Program-made: the position numbers and the translations under genes | Part shown: positions 54,394-64,000 of the stretch, piece after piece | How the letters are laid out: each line of letters starts with the position of its first letter | Numbering within the stretch: position 1 is the stretch's first letter | Source of the DNA: Shewanella inventionis | Lineage (GTDB): Bacteria; Pseudomonadota; Gammaproteobacteria; Enterobacterales; Shewanellaceae | Assembly (NCBI RefSeq): GCF_014641855.1 | Contig: NZ_BMII01000015.1 | Span: 61,149 to 125,148, forward strand | Length of the DNA stretch: 64,000 bases | Reading direction: 5' to 3' | Notes under the pieces: model-generated | Told to the model about the DNA's origin: nothing | What the model saw: the letters and a program-made list of their open reading frames with translations, nothing else | Database searches by the model: none

Positions 54394-57300
54394 ATGAAAC
54401 AATATAGTGTACTCACGCCGCCGAGTGTAAAAAAAGGCCAACAAATGCAAACTTTGGCAACATTAGGTGGGGTTTCTCAAGCCATCACCTTAGCCAAATT
54501 AATTCAACAACATTCGGGCACCAGCATCATAGTCACCCATGACACGCCGAGTGCCCTGTCACTGGAAGTCGAATTAAGCTATTTGTTGCAAAACAGCAAT
54601 ATTAATGTGTGCTTGTTTCCAGACAGAGAAACCTTACCTTACGACAACTTTTCACCGCATCAAGACTTAATATCACAACGTTTAGAAACCTTAGCCAACA
54701 TTGGCCAAAGCCAGCATAATGTGGTGATTGTGCCGGTAAACACCCTAATGGTTCGCCTGCCGCCCAAATCGTTTATGACCGCCAATGTGATGGTACTCAA
54801 TAAAGGCGACACCTACAGCTTACAACAAGCGCGGCAACACCTAACCGACACAGGCTATCATCTCGTTGAACAAGTATACGAACACGGCGAGTTTGCTATT
54901 CGCGGTTCTATCATCGACATTTTTCCCACAGGTTCACGCCAACCGCTGCGCATTGAACTATTTGATGATGAAGTCGAATCAATCCGTTTTTTTGATGTAG
55001 ACACTCAACGTTCAGGCATGGCACGCGACGCCATTCGCATGCTACCCGCAAAAGAATTTCCAACAGACAGCAATGCCATCGAAGGCTTTAGACAACGCTA
55101 TCGCCGCCGTTTTGAGGTTATTTCTAAAGAAGCTGAATCCGTTTATCAATTAGTGAGCCGTAATTTAATGCCCGCAGGTATTGAAAATTACTTACCTTTG
55201 TTTTTTGATGACACGGCAACCTTATTTGACTATTTGCCACAAAACAGCCAACTCATCACACTCGGTGATATCGAAAAAGCCAGTCAACAGCATTTACATG
55301 AAGTTAGCGTACGCTATGAAGATCGACGCATCGACCCACTCAGGCCACTCTTAACGCCCAAAGAGCTTTACCTGCTGCAAGATGAATTATTTGCCGCATT
55401 TAAACCCTTAACTCGTACGCAAATTATTCAGCAGCCTCATACAAATGACACAGATAACGCAGGGCAGCCATTAGCCGCTATCGATTTGCCAGCACATGCT
55501 CTGGTCGCCAATGTTGAAAAACTGCCAGACATCAATGCCAATCACAAACTCAAACAGCCATTGCATGCATTACAAGAATACAGTGCAGGCCATGCACAGT
55601 TACTGTTCAGTGCCGAGTCAGAAGGTCGTCGCGAAGCATTGCTTGAGCTGTTTGCCAAAATTGGCATTAAGCCTAAACTGTTTGCTCATTTAAATGAGTA
55701 CCTTGACGCCAAAGACAGCATAGGCTTAATCGTTTCGCCGCTGAGTCGTGGGTGCGTGTTAACGGATGTTCCCAAAGGGCCTGTCAGTGTTATTTGCGAA
55801 ACCGAGTTGTTCGGCCAACGGATCTCACAACAACGCCGACGCGAAAAGCAAAAACAAGTCAGCTCGGATGTATTAGTTAAAAACTTAGCTGAACTCAAAG
55901 TTGGCCAGCCCATAGTGCATTTAGAGCATGGCGTTGCCTTGTATCAAGGTTTAGAAACCCTTGATACAGGTGGACTGGTTGCCGAATACTTAAAACTTGA
56001 ATATTCAGGCGGCGATAAACTCTATGTCCCCGTGTCGTCACTACACCTAATCAGCCGTTTTAACGCCAGTGGCGAAGGTGAAGCTCACCTCAATAAATTA
56101 GGCAACGAAACCTGGGCCAAAGCCAAGAAAAAAGCCATCGAGCGTATTCGCGATGTCGCAGCAGAATTACTGGATGTATATGCAAGGCGTCAGGCTCGCC
56201 CCGGTGAAGCAATGACAATCGATGAGCAAGAGTACGCCCAGTTTAGTCAAGGTTTCCCATTTGAAGAAACCGTCGACCAAGAATCGGCTATTCACGCAGT
56301 ATTAGCAGACTTACAAGCGCCACTGGCCATGGACCGCCTAGTGTGTGGTGATGTGGGTTTTGGTAAAACAGAAGTTGCCATGCGCGCCGCTTTTGTCGCC
56401 GTAAATGCCGGCAAACAAGTGGTAGTGCTAGTGCCAACCACCCTACTTGCCCAACAACATTTTGAAAACTTTAAAGACCGTTTTGCCGACTGGCCAATCG
56501 TCGTCGACGTCATGTCGCGCTTTAGAACAACTAAAGAGCAAAACAGTATTGTTGAGCAATTATCAGCAGGTAAAGTCGACATCTTAATCGGCACCCATAA
56601 ATTGTTGTCAGCCGAGGCAAACTTTGACAACCTAGGCTTACTGATTATCGACGAAGAGCACCGCTTTGGTGTACGTCAAAAAGAGAAAATTAAAGCATTA
56701 CGGGCTAACGTAGACATTTTAACGCTAACCGCCACGCCTATTCCGCGAACCCTAAACATGGCCATGTCGGGCATGCGCGATTTATCGATTATCGCTACAC
56801 CACCCGCTAAACGCTTAGCCGTAAAAACCTTTGTTCGCGAATACGACCAAGCTACGGTTCGTGAGGCCATACTGCGTGAAATTCTGCGTGGTGGTCAGGT
56901 GTATTACTTACACAACAATGTCGACACTATCGAAAAAACAGCACAAAACATTCGTGATTTACTCCCTGAAGCCCGTGTCGTCACCGCTCACGGACAAATG
57001 CGCGAGCGCGATCTCGAAAAAGTCATGTCAGACTTTTACCACCAGCGCTTCAATGTATTGGTGTGTACCACCATCATAGAAACCGGCATTGACGTACCAA
57101 GCGCCAACACCATTATTATCGATCGTGCAGACATGTTTGGTTTAGCCCAGCTACACCAATTACGTGGCCGTGTTGGGCGTTCACACCACCAGGCCTATGC
57201 CTACATGATGACTCCGCACCCTAAACGCATGACAACAGACGCCCGTAAACGCCTAGAAGCCATCGACGCATTAGAAGATCTTGGCGCCGGCTTTATGCTT

Positions 57301-57918
57301 GCCACCCAAGATTTAGAAATTCGCGGCGCAGGCGAATTACTCGGTGATGAGCAAAGCGGCCACATTTCAAAAATTGGTTTTAGCTTATACATGGAAATGC
57401 TCGAATCTGCGGTAAAAGCCTTAAAAGAAGGCAAAGAGCCGTCGCTCGCCTACATGATGAGTGCCAAAGCAGAAATTGACTTACGCATTCCAGCTCTACT
57501 GCCAGAAGACTATGTCAGTGATGTGAATATGCGTTTATCACTTTATAAGCGCATAGCCAACTGCGAAAACGATAACATGCTCGACGAGCTCAAGGTTGAA
57601 TTTATCGACCGCTTTGGCATGTTACCTGACCCAACCCGCAATTTAATGGCTATTACCTTGTTTAAACATCAGGCAACCGCACTAGGTATCACTAAAATTG
57701 AAATGCATGCCAAAGGTGGCAGTGTCGAATTTGGCCAAGAAAACTGCGTCGATCCTATGTTTATTATTGGTTTGTTGCAAAACCAACCACAAATCTATCG
57801 AATGGACGGGCCAAATAAGTTAAAGTTCAACATTCCTGCTGAAACAAGCAAAGAACGACTTGAATTAGTCAACACCTTGCTTGAACAGTTCGCTAAACAT
57901 CAAACTGGAGACAAATAG
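54394..57918 (+). CDS. mfd: Transcription-repair coupling factor Mfd
   Basis: 1174 residues, full length. UvrB-like N-terminal modules (FPDRETLPYDNFSPHQDLIS and FPTGSRQPLRIELFDDEVES), the RNA-polymerase-interacting domain near VGQPIVHLEHGVALYQGL, then a RecG-like translocase: GDVGFGKTEVAMRAAF at about 652, DEEHRFGVRQKEKIK and TATPIPRTLNMAMSGMRDL, and QLRGRVGRSHHQAYAYM. It removes RNA polymerase stalled at lesions and recruits UvrA. Its stop overlaps the csiV start by one base. Confidence 0.97.
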   Translation: MKQYSVLTPPSVKKGQQMQTLATLGGVSQAITLAKLIQQHSGTSIIVTHDTPSALSLEVELSYLLQNSNINVCLFPDRETLPYDNFSPHQDLISQRLETLANIGQSQHNVVIVPVNTLMVRLPPKSFMTANVMVLNKGDTYSLQQARQHLTDTGYHLVEQVYEHGEFAIRGSIIDIFPTGSRQPLRIELFDDEVESIRFFDVDTQRSGMARDAIRMLPAKEFPTDSNAIEGFRQRYRRRFEVISKEAESVYQLVSRNLMPAGIENYLPLFFDDTATLFDYLPQNSQLITLGDIEKASQQHLHEVSVRYEDRRIDPLRPLLTPKELYLLQDELFAAFKPLTRTQIIQQPHTNDTDNAGQPLAAIDLPAHALVANVEKLPDINANHKLKQPLHALQEYSAGHAQLLFSAESEGRREALLELFAKIGIKPKLFAHLNEYLDAKDSIGLIVSPLSRGCVLTDVPKGPVSVICETELFGQRISQQRRREKQKQVSSDVLVKNLAELKVGQPIVHLEHGVALYQGLETLDTGGLVAEYLKLEYSGGDKLYVPVSSLHLISRFNASGEGEAHLNKLGNETWAKAKKKAIERIRDVAAELLDVYARRQARPGEAMTIDEQEYAQFSQGFPFEETVDQESAIHAVLADLQAPLAMDRLVCGDVGFGKTEVAMRAAFVAVNAGKQVVVLVPTTLLAQQHFENFKDRFADWPIVVDVMSRFRTTKEQNSIVEQLSAGKVDILIGTHKLLSAEANFDNLGLLIIDEEHRFGVRQKEKIKALRANVDILTLTATPIPRTLNMAMSGMRDLSIIATPPAKRLAVKTFVREYDQATVREAILREILRGGQVYYLHNNVDTIEKTAQNIRDLLPEARVVTAHGQMRERDLEKVMSDFYHQRFNVLVCTTIIETGIDVPSANTIIIDRADMFGLAQLHQLRGRVGRSHHQAYAYMMTPHPKRMTTDARKRLEAIDALEDLGAGFMLATQDLEIRGAGELLGDEQSGHISKIGFSLYMEMLESAVKALKEGKEPSLAYMMSAKAEIDLRIPALLPEDYVSDVNMRLSLYKRIANCENDNMLDELKVEFIDRFGMLPDPTRNLMAITLFKHQATALGITKIEMHAKGGSVEFGQENCVDPMFIIGLLQNQPQIYRMDGPNKLKFNIPAETSKERLELVNTLLEQFAKHQTGDK

Positions 57919-58910
57919 TGCTTCGTAAAATTGCGATATCTATCGCCGCTATCACAGCGCTATCCCACAGCATTTCAGCCCATGGTGAATCATGGTTTGA
58001 AGTGGAAGTATTTATATTTGAACGCCAAACCGCCTCGGTTGAAAAATGGCTAGACGCTTCGCCGCCAAAATTGGCCAACAACACAGTCGACATTATTACC
58101 CCTGTGATCAGCACCGACATTACAGGTGTTGCTGTTGGGCTTAATGGTTGCTCGTCTACCGATTGGGCCAGCGACACCACTCAGTGTAACGACCCTAAAG
58201 TCAGCAACAACATGGCAACGCACCCAAGTGAAGTGCCTCTGCATGTAGGTGCAGCTAACCCACAATCAGCCTATCTTGGTCAAGGTCCGGTTTTGCTTGC
58301 ACAAAGTCAAAGCCAATTTAAAGATATCATTCGCACTTTAAGCCGTGAGCCCTATGTTAAAGGCCTGGTCCATTTAACCTGGCAGCAAAATATGCAATCA
58401 CGTCGTGCGGCCAAACCAGTACGCATTTTTGGCGGTAAAGATTTTTCAAATACCTTTAATTACCATGGTTTAGGCGTTAAAAAGCAAGCCGAAACGAATA
58501 CCATGCCAACGGGTGATTATAGCTCGTTAGGTGGGTTATATGATGCCCCTAAAATCAATCCTGTATGGGAGCTTGATGGGTCAATCAATATCTACTTAAG
58601 CCATTACTTGTATGTTGAAAATAATTTGGCTTTGCGTAAACCCACCCAAAAAATGATTGAGACAGCGCCAGCAGCCTTTAATGAATACTCAGCGCTGGAA
58701 ATTGAAGGCACAAAACAATTAGCCCCTTATCTGCAAAGTATTCCATTAATTCAAAATCGTCGCGTACGCAGTGGCGAATTGCATTATTTTGATCACCCGC
58801 AAATGGGGATTGTGATGCAAATTCGTAAAATGGCACAACCCACTAGCGTTAAACCCATTGATTTAACGGGTCATGAACCTCAAAATCAGCCTCAACCATA
58901 CGCAGGTTAA
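57918..58910 (+). CDS. csiV: CsiV-family periplasmic protein
   Basis: 330 residues starting at GTG 57918, whose G is the last base of the mfd TAG stop. The signal peptide is cut near residue 22 (SAHG|ESWF). WFEVEVFIFERQ at the mature N-terminus and GSINIYLSHYLYVENNL near residue 215 are the conserved parts. In Vibrio cholerae CsiV is a peptidoglycan-binding protein that helps D-amino acid adaptation through PBP1a; it lies after mfd there too, as I recall. Coupling to mfd is positional, with no obvious functional tie. Confidence 0.8.
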   Translation: MLRKIAISIAAITALSHSISAHGESWFEVEVFIFERQTASVEKWLDASPPKLANNTVDIITPVISTDITGVAVGLNGCSSTDWASDTTQCNDPKVSNNMATHPSEVPLHVGAANPQSAYLGQGPVLLAQSQSQFKDIIRTLSREPYVKGLVHLTWQQNMQSRRAAKPVRIFGGKDFSNTFNYHGLGVKKQAETNTMPTGDYSSLGGLYDAPKINPVWELDGSINIYLSHYLYVENNLALRKPTQKMIETAPAAFNEYSALEIEGTKQLAPYLQSIPLIQNRRVRSGELHYFDHPQMGIVMQIRKMAQPTSVKPIDLTGHEPQNQPQPYAG

Positions 58911-58924
58911 TGCACTGTAAATAC

Positions 58925-58955
58925 AAAAAACCGGATGCCATCATCCGGTTTTTTT
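58925..58955 (+). terminator. Terminator of mfd-csiV
   Basis: AAAAAACCGGATG-CCAT-CATCCGGTTTTTTT. Confidence 0.93.
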
Positions 58956-59078
58956 GTTTACATCACCTAAGCTCGGGATTGGCGTTGATTTATGCAATTT
59001 AAAATTGACACCTTACCTTTCACCACTTTCAAGCTTGTCATTTATTAGCAGGCTAAAGAGCTGTTTGAAAGGCGTTTA

Positions 59079-60089
59079 TTATCTAGAGCAGAGGTTAACT
59101 AACTGCTGAGCGGCGAGAATTCGCTCCTGCTGTGCTAAGGCACGGCGCACCTGCTCAGGCTTACCTTTAAGTGCTAATGCCGTATGTAATGGCTCATCAG
59201 CTGGCCAAACAAAATCAGTCAATAACGTGCTTACCCCTACCGGATCATTACACACTAAAATCATGTCACACCCGGCATCAAGTGCCGCTTTGGCCCGACC
59301 AAGATAATCACCAGCAAAACTTGCGCCTTTCATGCCTAAATCGTCAGAAAAAATAACCCCATTAAATGCTAACTGGTTACGCAATACCGTTTGCAGCCAA
59401 TACGGTGAAAAACCAGCAGGGTTAGGATCAATAGCAGAATAAACCACATGAGCAGGCATCACACCTTGCAATTGATGTTGAGCAATTAATTGCTTAAAAG
59501 GCAGCATATCAAAGGCCTCTACCACTTCTTTTGGCCGAGGATCCACAGGCATCGCAATGTGTGAGTCGGCAGCAACACTACCATGACCAGGAAAGTGCTT
59601 ACCCACAGCAGCCATACCTGCGTCATTCATCCCAACAATAAACTGTTCAGCTAATGCACTGACAACCTCAGGCTCAGGGCTAAAACTGCGAGTGCCAATC
59701 ACTTCACTTATGCCATTTACGTCTAAAACAGGTGCAAAACTTAAATCAATGTCGCAAGCCAAAAGCTCTATTGCCATTAAAAAGCCACACTCTTTCGCCC
59801 ATTGTTTTGCTAATGTTAAATCCATGTTTGCCGCAGGTAAAATATCGCCCATGGCCGGAATGGCACTAAAGCCATCACGAAACCGCTGCACTCGACCACC
59901 TTCGTGGTCAACGGCAACTAATAATTCAGGCCGAATGCTGCGGATCTGCTTAACCAATTCAATTAACTGACTTTTATTTTCAAAATTGCGACTAAATAAA
60001 ATAATACCACCCACTTTAGGGTGGCGTAGTTGCTCAGCTTCTAGCTGAGATACTGTTAATCCGGCTAAATCCATCATTAAATAGCTCAA
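59079..60089 (-). CDS. nagZ: Beta-N-acetylhexosaminidase NagZ
   Basis: 336 residues from TTG 60089, supported by AGGGGA 5 bases upstream and by the conserved opening MSYLMMDLAG; an ATG four codons later is the alternative. KHFPGHGSVAADSH carries the catalytic His/Asp pair, and Asp in FSDDLGMKG is the nucleophile of GH3. It releases GlcNAc from anhydro-muropeptides in cytoplasmic cell-wall recycling, producing signals for AmpC-type beta-lactamase induction. Confidence 0.95.
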   Translation of the reverse strand: MSYLMMDLAGLTVSQLEAEQLRHPKVGGIILFSRNFENKSQLIELVKQIRSIRPELLVAVDHEGGRVQRFRDGFSAIPAMGDILPAANMDLTLAKQWAKECGFLMAIELLACDIDLSFAPVLDVNGISEVIGTRSFSPEPEVVSALAEQFIVGMNDAGMAAVGKHFPGHGSVAADSHIAMPVDPRPKEVVEAFDMLPFKQLIAQHQLQGVMPAHVVYSAIDPNPAGFSPYWLQTVLRNQLAFNGVIFSDDLGMKGASFAGDYLGRAKAALDAGCDMILVCNDPVGVSTLLTDFVWPADEPLHTALALKGKPEQVRRALAQQERILAAQQLVNLCSR

Positions 60090-60310
60090 ACTGTTCCCCT
60101 AATACACTTTGTTGCCCATAAAAACTTTTAAATATTGAGCAAGATAAGACAAGCTAATGTGAAAATTATGCATAAAAAAATCTAATGAACTATGCTGCAT
60201 CAAACTGTGGGATACTCTGCCAACAATAGAGATAAACGGCCAAGATCATACAGGACGATTATACTCACTAATAACGAAAACAATAAACGACTCAGCAAGG
60301 GTTACACAAA

Positions 60311-61687
60311 ATGATTAGCGTATTTGACATGTTCAAAATTGGTATTGGTCCTTCAAGCTCACACACAGTGGGCCCAATGAAGGCCGGCAAAATTTTTATT
60401 CAACATGTTGCAGACAATAATTTATTGGATAAAACCGATGAATTACAAGCCGAATTATTTGGATCTTTAGGCCAAACAGGCAAAGGCCACGGCACAGGTA
60501 AAGCCGTTATTTTGGGGTTAATGGGTGAAGATCCTGAAACTGTCGACACCGACAGTATTGATGAGATTTTAGACACTGTTTCTAAAACCCAACAATTAAC
60601 CCTAGCAGACGGGCGTTTAGTCAAATTTACCCGTGAAGAAGGCATTACTTATCACCGCCGTAAAACCTTGCCTGCACATGCAAACGCCATGACACTGTAC
60701 GCCTTATCTAATGGCGAATGCATTTATCAGCGCACCTATTATTCAGTAGGTGGTGGTTTTATTTTAGATGAAGACGAAATCACCCAACGTAATGCTTCAC
60801 CCGCAACCCCAATAGAGCAAGCGCCCTATGATTTCAACAGCGCATCACAATTACTACAATTGTGCTGCGATAACGGCTTAAGCATTTCATCGTTGATGAT
60901 GTCAAATGAACTCAGTATTGCCAGTGAAGATGAAATCAAACAAGGTTTATGGAAAATTTGGCAAACCATGAAAAACTGCGTTGAACGGGGTTATCAAAAA
61001 GAAGGCATTTTACCTGGTGGGTTAAAATTACGTCGTCGAGCCCCTGCACTTTATCGTCGCTTAAAAGCCGAAGGACGTAATAACACTGATCCATTAACCG
61101 CAATGGATTGGGTCGATTTATTTGCATTATCGGTTAACGAGCAAAATGCCGCTGGCGATCGAGTTGTTACCGCACCAACAAACGGCGCAGCGGGCATTAT
61201 TCCTGCGGTATTGTGCTATTACGATATGTTTGTCCAAGAAGTCGATATTGATGTTTGTAGCCGTTATCTGCTTACCGCAGCTGCTATTGGTATTTTATAT
61301 AAGAAAAATGCCTCTATTTCTGGCGCCGAAGTCGGTTGTCAGGGCGAAGTTGGTGTTGCATGCTCAATGGCAGCAGGTGCCTTAACTGAAATTATGGGCG
61401 GCACGGTTGAGCACGTTGAAAACGCTGCAGAAATTGGAATGGAGCATAATCTGGGGTTAACCTGCGATCCTGTTGGCGGCCTTGTACAAGTTCCTTGCAT
61501 TGAACGCAATGCAATGGGCGCGGTAAAAGCCATTAATGCCTCACGCATGGCACTGCGCGGCGACGGTAACCACAAAGTGTCGTTAGACAAAGTCATCAAA
61601 ACCATGATGGACACAGGCAAAGACATGCGCAGCAAGTACAAGGAAACCGCCAAAGGTGGTTTGGCCGTTAATATCGTTGAATGTTAA
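60311..61687 (+). CDS. sdaA: L-serine ammonia-lyase, type 2
   Basis: 458 residues. The alpha/beta halves are fused. [19 protein letters not shown] near the N-terminus is the family signature. Cys343, Cys385 and Cys396 ([19 protein letters not shown]) fall at the numbers reported for the [4Fe-4S] ligands of the Legionella enzyme. It deaminates L-serine to pyruvate using an oxygen-sensitive cluster. It is monocistronic, with upstream 221 bases lacking another gene. Confidence 0.95.
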   Translation: MISVFDMFKIGIGPSSSHTVGPMKAGKIFIQHVADNNLLDKTDELQAELFGSLGQTGKGHGTGKAVILGLMGEDPETVDTDSIDEILDTVSKTQQLTLADGRLVKFTREEGITYHRRKTLPAHANAMTLYALSNGECIYQRTYYSVGGGFILDEDEITQRNASPATPIEQAPYDFNSASQLLQLCCDNGLSISSLMMSNELSIASEDEIKQGLWKIWQTMKNCVERGYQKEGILPGGLKLRRRAPALYRRLKAEGRNNTDPLTAMDWVDLFALSVNEQNAAGDRVVTAPTNGAAGIIPAVLCYYDMFVQEVDIDVCSRYLLTAAAIGILYKKNASISGAEVGCQGEVGVACSMAAGALTEIMGGTVEHVENAAEIGMEHNLGLTCDPVGGLVQVPCIERNAMGAVKAINASRMALRGDGNHKVSLDKVIKTMMDTGKDMRSKYKETAKGGLAVNIVEC

Positions 61688-61714
61688 TACCAAGTCATCG
61701 ATATTAATCCAATA

Positions 61715-61746
61715 AAAAATGCCTGTTAGTGATAACAGGCATTTTT
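61715..61746. terminator. Terminator between sdaA and chemoreceptor gene
   Basis: AAAAATGCCTGTTA-GTGA-TAACAGGCATTTTT: a perfect 14-bp stem, bidirectional. Confidence 0.93.
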
Positions 61747-61762
61747 GTTTTAGGTATGCAAA

Positions 61763-63376
61763 TTAATCCGTTTTAAATTGAGCAATTTGTCCCCGTAATT
61801 GCTGTGACAATCCATCAACTTGTATGCTGGCACTGTAAGATTGCTGCGCGTTCGATGCCGTTAATCCAGCTTCGTCACTGATATTGACAATATTACGATT
61901 AATCTCATCGGTCACAGCGGTTTGTTCTTCTGCAGCGGTTGCAATTTGAGTTGCCATATTCGATATTGTGGCAACCGATTGAGTGATTTTACTGAGCGCC
62001 TCACCCGCTTGTGCAGCTTGTTCTGTGCTTTTAAATGCTTGCTGGCGACTTGCGTCCATAACCGTCACAGCATCTTTAACACCATTTTGTAATTGGCCAA
62101 TCATTTGTTGAATTTGATTAGTCGAATCTTGAGTACGCTTGGATAACGTTCGAACCTCATCCGCCACAACCGCAAAGCCGCGACCATGTTCACCCGCGCG
62201 GGCAGCTTCTATTGCTGCGTTTAGAGCTAATAAATTTGTTTGGTCAGAAATACTGCGGATTACCTCTAATATACTGCCAATATTATCGGTATCTTTTTCA
62301 AGCTGATGCAATGCCGTTGCAGCGTGCTCAACACCATTGGCTAACTCCTCAATTGAGGTAATGGTAAGCTGGACCACTTTATCGCCCTGCACCGCTTGAG
62401 TATCTGAGTCTTTAGCCGCTTGCGCTGCTAATTCAGCATTGTTAGCCACTTCAATCACTGTGGCTTGCATTTGATTCATTGCTGTAGCCACTTGTTCTGT
62501 TTCACTTTGTAGACGCTGCATTCCGCCTAAGGTTTCATTGCTTGACGAGGTTAATTGCACACTCGCAGCGCCTAATTGCTGGCTGTTATCATTAAAATCA
62601 ATAATTAACTCGCGTATTTGGCGTACAAACAAGTTAAAGCTACGCGCGACTTTAGCAATTTCAGTATTACCAAAATCATCAAGTTTGACCGTTAAATCTT
62701 TCGCACCCGAGGCGATATTACGCATCGAATCATCTAATATTCTCAATGGATTAACAATCTTGCGGTAGAGCATCAATAAAATAATGGTCAGAAACACACC
62801 TAGGCCGATATTTCCCCACAATTGTACGCTCGCGGCAGATTCTGTTGCTAACAAGGTCTCTTCAACTGCGGCATCAAACTTGCCATCAATTTCAGCTGCC
62901 AGTAAATCTAAATCATCAGCAAGGTTAGATGACACTTCATCAAAACCACCCGCACCTTTCATAAGGTGATTACCGGCCTCAGTACCTTGAGTCAAATAAG
63001 CATCAGCCATGTTAACGCCAGAGGCATGCAAATCATTTACTTTGCGTTTAATCTCTTGCGCTCTTTGACCGACATCTGGCGCAACAGCAATCAATAAATC
63101 AAGGTTTTCTAGCGCACTATTTAGGCTGTCTAATGCTTCAGCTTTGGCTTCGTCGCTTTTGGTAGCGCCAACATCGGTTAAAAACTGTTGAATTTGCACT
63201 ACAAAATAACGCGTGTCTTTAAGTGCGAAAATAGCATTAACCTGTGCTTCTTCGTTCTTTACGCCTTCATAAATATGGGATTGTTGAATATTACTGACCG
63301 AAATCAAAATCACTAAAGCCAATAAGGACAGAGTAATTGTAATTTGGAGCATTTTTTTTATCGATAAATCAAACAT
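61763..63376 (-). CDS. Methyl-accepting chemotaxis protein
   Basis: 537 residues. TM1 about 9-28, a helical periplasmic domain, TM2 about 190-210 ([15 protein letters not shown]), HAMP ([20 protein letters not shown]) and the signalling tip [19 protein letters not shown]. No C-terminal pentapeptide. The periplasmic domain is helical and all-alpha in character, with repeated acidic segments ([15 protein letters not shown]). It is not in an operon and is similar only in its signalling half to the receptor at 12487. Confidence 0.93.
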   Translation of the reverse strand: MFDLSIKKMLQITITLSLLALVILISVSNIQQSHIYEGVKNEEAQVNAIFALKDTRYFVVQIQQFLTDVGATKSDEAKAEALDSLNSALENLDLLIAVAPDVGQRAQEIKRKVNDLHASGVNMADAYLTQGTEAGNHLMKGAGGFDEVSSNLADDLDLLAAEIDGKFDAAVEETLLATESAASVQLWGNIGLGVFLTIILLMLYRKIVNPLRILDDSMRNIASGAKDLTVKLDDFGNTEIAKVARSFNLFVRQIRELIIDFNDNSQQLGAASVQLTSSSNETLGGMQRLQSETEQVATAMNQMQATVIEVANNAELAAQAAKDSDTQAVQGDKVVQLTITSIEELANGVEHAATALHQLEKDTDNIGSILEVIRSISDQTNLLALNAAIEAARAGEHGRGFAVVADEVRTLSKRTQDSTNQIQQMIGQLQNGVKDAVTVMDASRQQAFKSTEQAAQAGEALSKITQSVATISNMATQIATAAEEQTAVTDEINRNIVNISDEAGLTASNAQQSYSASIQVDGLSQQLRGQIAQFKTD

Positions 63377-63762
63377 CGTTGAGGCACCATTATAAGTAAG
63401 ATTCTTTTTATAGAATAACGCTCGGTATCTTGACTGTCATTGAGCACGATCCATTTATATGCGCTATATCTTATTTGCAAAAATAATGAATCGAAAAAGA
63501 CAGTCAAAAATCCTTAAAACTTATAATCCCTCACAAATTTATAACATCATCATACTTTAGCCTGATCAACATATAAATGGGATTTGAGTAATTTGTGTTA
63601 TTTTAGATTGAAATACTCTTTGAATTTTTCGTGAATACGATTAAGGAGGCTAACTCTGATGAAATATTATATACAATATCGATGGTACATTACTGCACGA
63701 CAACAAGTTGTTTTGAGGTAGTTATAAATTTATTCACCGCATCTTAGAGCAAGGTAATCTGC
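63377..63762. other. Region between chemoreceptor and IS element
   Basis: About 390 AT-rich bases. TTGACTGTC (63430-63438) and its complement (63499-63507) form a 9-bp inverted repeat 60 bases apart, which could bracket the chemoreceptor promoter. A 20-codon frame with an excellent ribosome-binding site is listed separately. Nothing else is seen. Confidence 0.45.
63659..63721 (+). CDS. Possible 20-aa peptide or 5' stub of an interrupted gene
   Basis: TTAAGGAGGC with AAGGAGG at 63643-63649, 9 bases before ATG 63659. The frame runs MKYYIQYRWY and ends at TAG 63719-63721. The ribosome-binding site is the best in the neighbourhood, but the peptide is short and unrecognised. The frame stops about 40 bases before the IS end, so it could be the remains of a gene broken in connection with the insertion. 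Confidence 0.3.
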   Translation: MKYYIQYRWYITARQQVVLR

Positions 63763-63777
63763 CAGGGCGACCACATG
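63763..63777. mobile_element. Candidate terminal inverted repeat of an ISAs1-family element
   Basis: CAGGGCGACCACATG starts 23 bases outside the transposase stop. ISAs1-family ends often begin CAGGGC, from memory. The other end is outside the window, so it cannot be confirmed here. Confidence 0.4.
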
Positions 63778-63782
63778 AGTGA

Positions 63783-64000
63783 TTAAATTTCAAGCAAACT
63801 GGTAAATCCTGCCCTTAACACTTTTTCTAAATACTCAGGTTTCATCCATGCTCGTTTTTGTTTCATCGGGATACTTCCCTTAGATGATTCTGAGCGGAGC
63901 ATATTTAACGATAGTTTGCGTAATAATGACCAATTCTCTGCTGCATGATTTTGATAAATCTGGCAATGGTCTTCACCCATTGAAGCATCCAAAACCCAGT
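63783..64000 (-). CDS. ISAs1-family transposase, C-terminal part (runs off the window)
   Basis: 72 codons are open from the window edge to TAA at 63783-63785. The reading frame WVLDASMGEDHCQIY, followed by AAENWSLLRKLSLNMLR and IPMKQKRAWMKPEYLEKVL, is the DDE-domain end of ISAs1 / H-repeat transposases; the Glu in MGED is expected to be the last catalytic acid. The gene continues beyond 64000 on the reverse strand, so intactness is unknown. It is the only mobile-element gene in the window. Confidence 0.88.
   Translation of the reverse strand, partial: WVLDASMGEDHCQIYQNHAAENWSLLRKLSLNMLRSESSKGSIPMKQKRAWMKPEYLEKVLRAGFTSLLEI

Overview
The window is chromosomal DNA of a gammaproteobacterium, most likely a marine or cold-water Shewanella. 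The reasons are the AT-rich base composition, the block cobB - fur - sucDCBA - sdhBADC - gltA - RND pump (which I recall in nearly this order from Shewanella genomes), the adjacent hmgA and hppD genes for tyrosine breakdown, and the rhombotarget-type lipoprotein. I see no prophage, CRISPR array, rRNA or tRNA. The only mobile DNA is the end of an ISAs1-family transposase at the right edge.

Layout. 1-870: tail of an ECF sigma factor gene overlapping a ChrR-type zinc anti-sigma gene. 870-1760: a long non-coding stretch with one 57-residue orphan gene and strong inverted repeats. 1760-12077: single metabolic and membrane genes (PLP enzyme, YccF, EVE-domain protein, AIM24-like protein, LysR regulator, hmgA, hppD, LysE exporter, COG3146 acyltransferase-like protein, gamma-glutamyltransferase). 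12487-15810: a chemoreceptor, a porin and a one-domain phosphate-binding-like protein in a row. 16315-18411: a lipoprotein form of 2',3'-cyclic phosphodiesterase/nucleotidase. 18459-20443: an N4BP2-like P-loop kinase overlapping the sirtuin CobB, then Fur.

20505-32783 is the TCA core. The reverse-strand transcription unit sdhCDAB-sucABCD faces away from gltA, with hairpins between sdhB and sucA and between sucB and sucC that could set relative expression. 32879-42424 holds a two-anchor lipoprotein, an RND pump with one adaptor and two different permeases but no outer-membrane channel, and a secreted metallo-beta-lactamase-fold protein. 42663-48696 is the lipid A and uptake block (ycaR, lpxK, msbA, comEC, and a divergent DUF2062 gene). 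48765-50376 is a MarR regulator divergent from a siderophore-interacting flavin reductase, with a promoter/operator that can be read directly. 50393-53587 is lolCDE. 53745-58910 is a degenerate PilZ-like protein, mfd and csiV. 59079-63376 is nagZ, sdaA and a second chemoreceptor.

Most of the window is housekeeping DNA. No clearly new multi-gene system stands out. The items most worth a second look are a perfect 36-bp palindrome upstream of cpdB, the receptor-porin-binding-protein triad, the sirtuin/P-loop-kinase overlap, the lipoprotein with a GlyGly-CTERM-like tail, and the orphan 57-residue gene with its large structured flanks.
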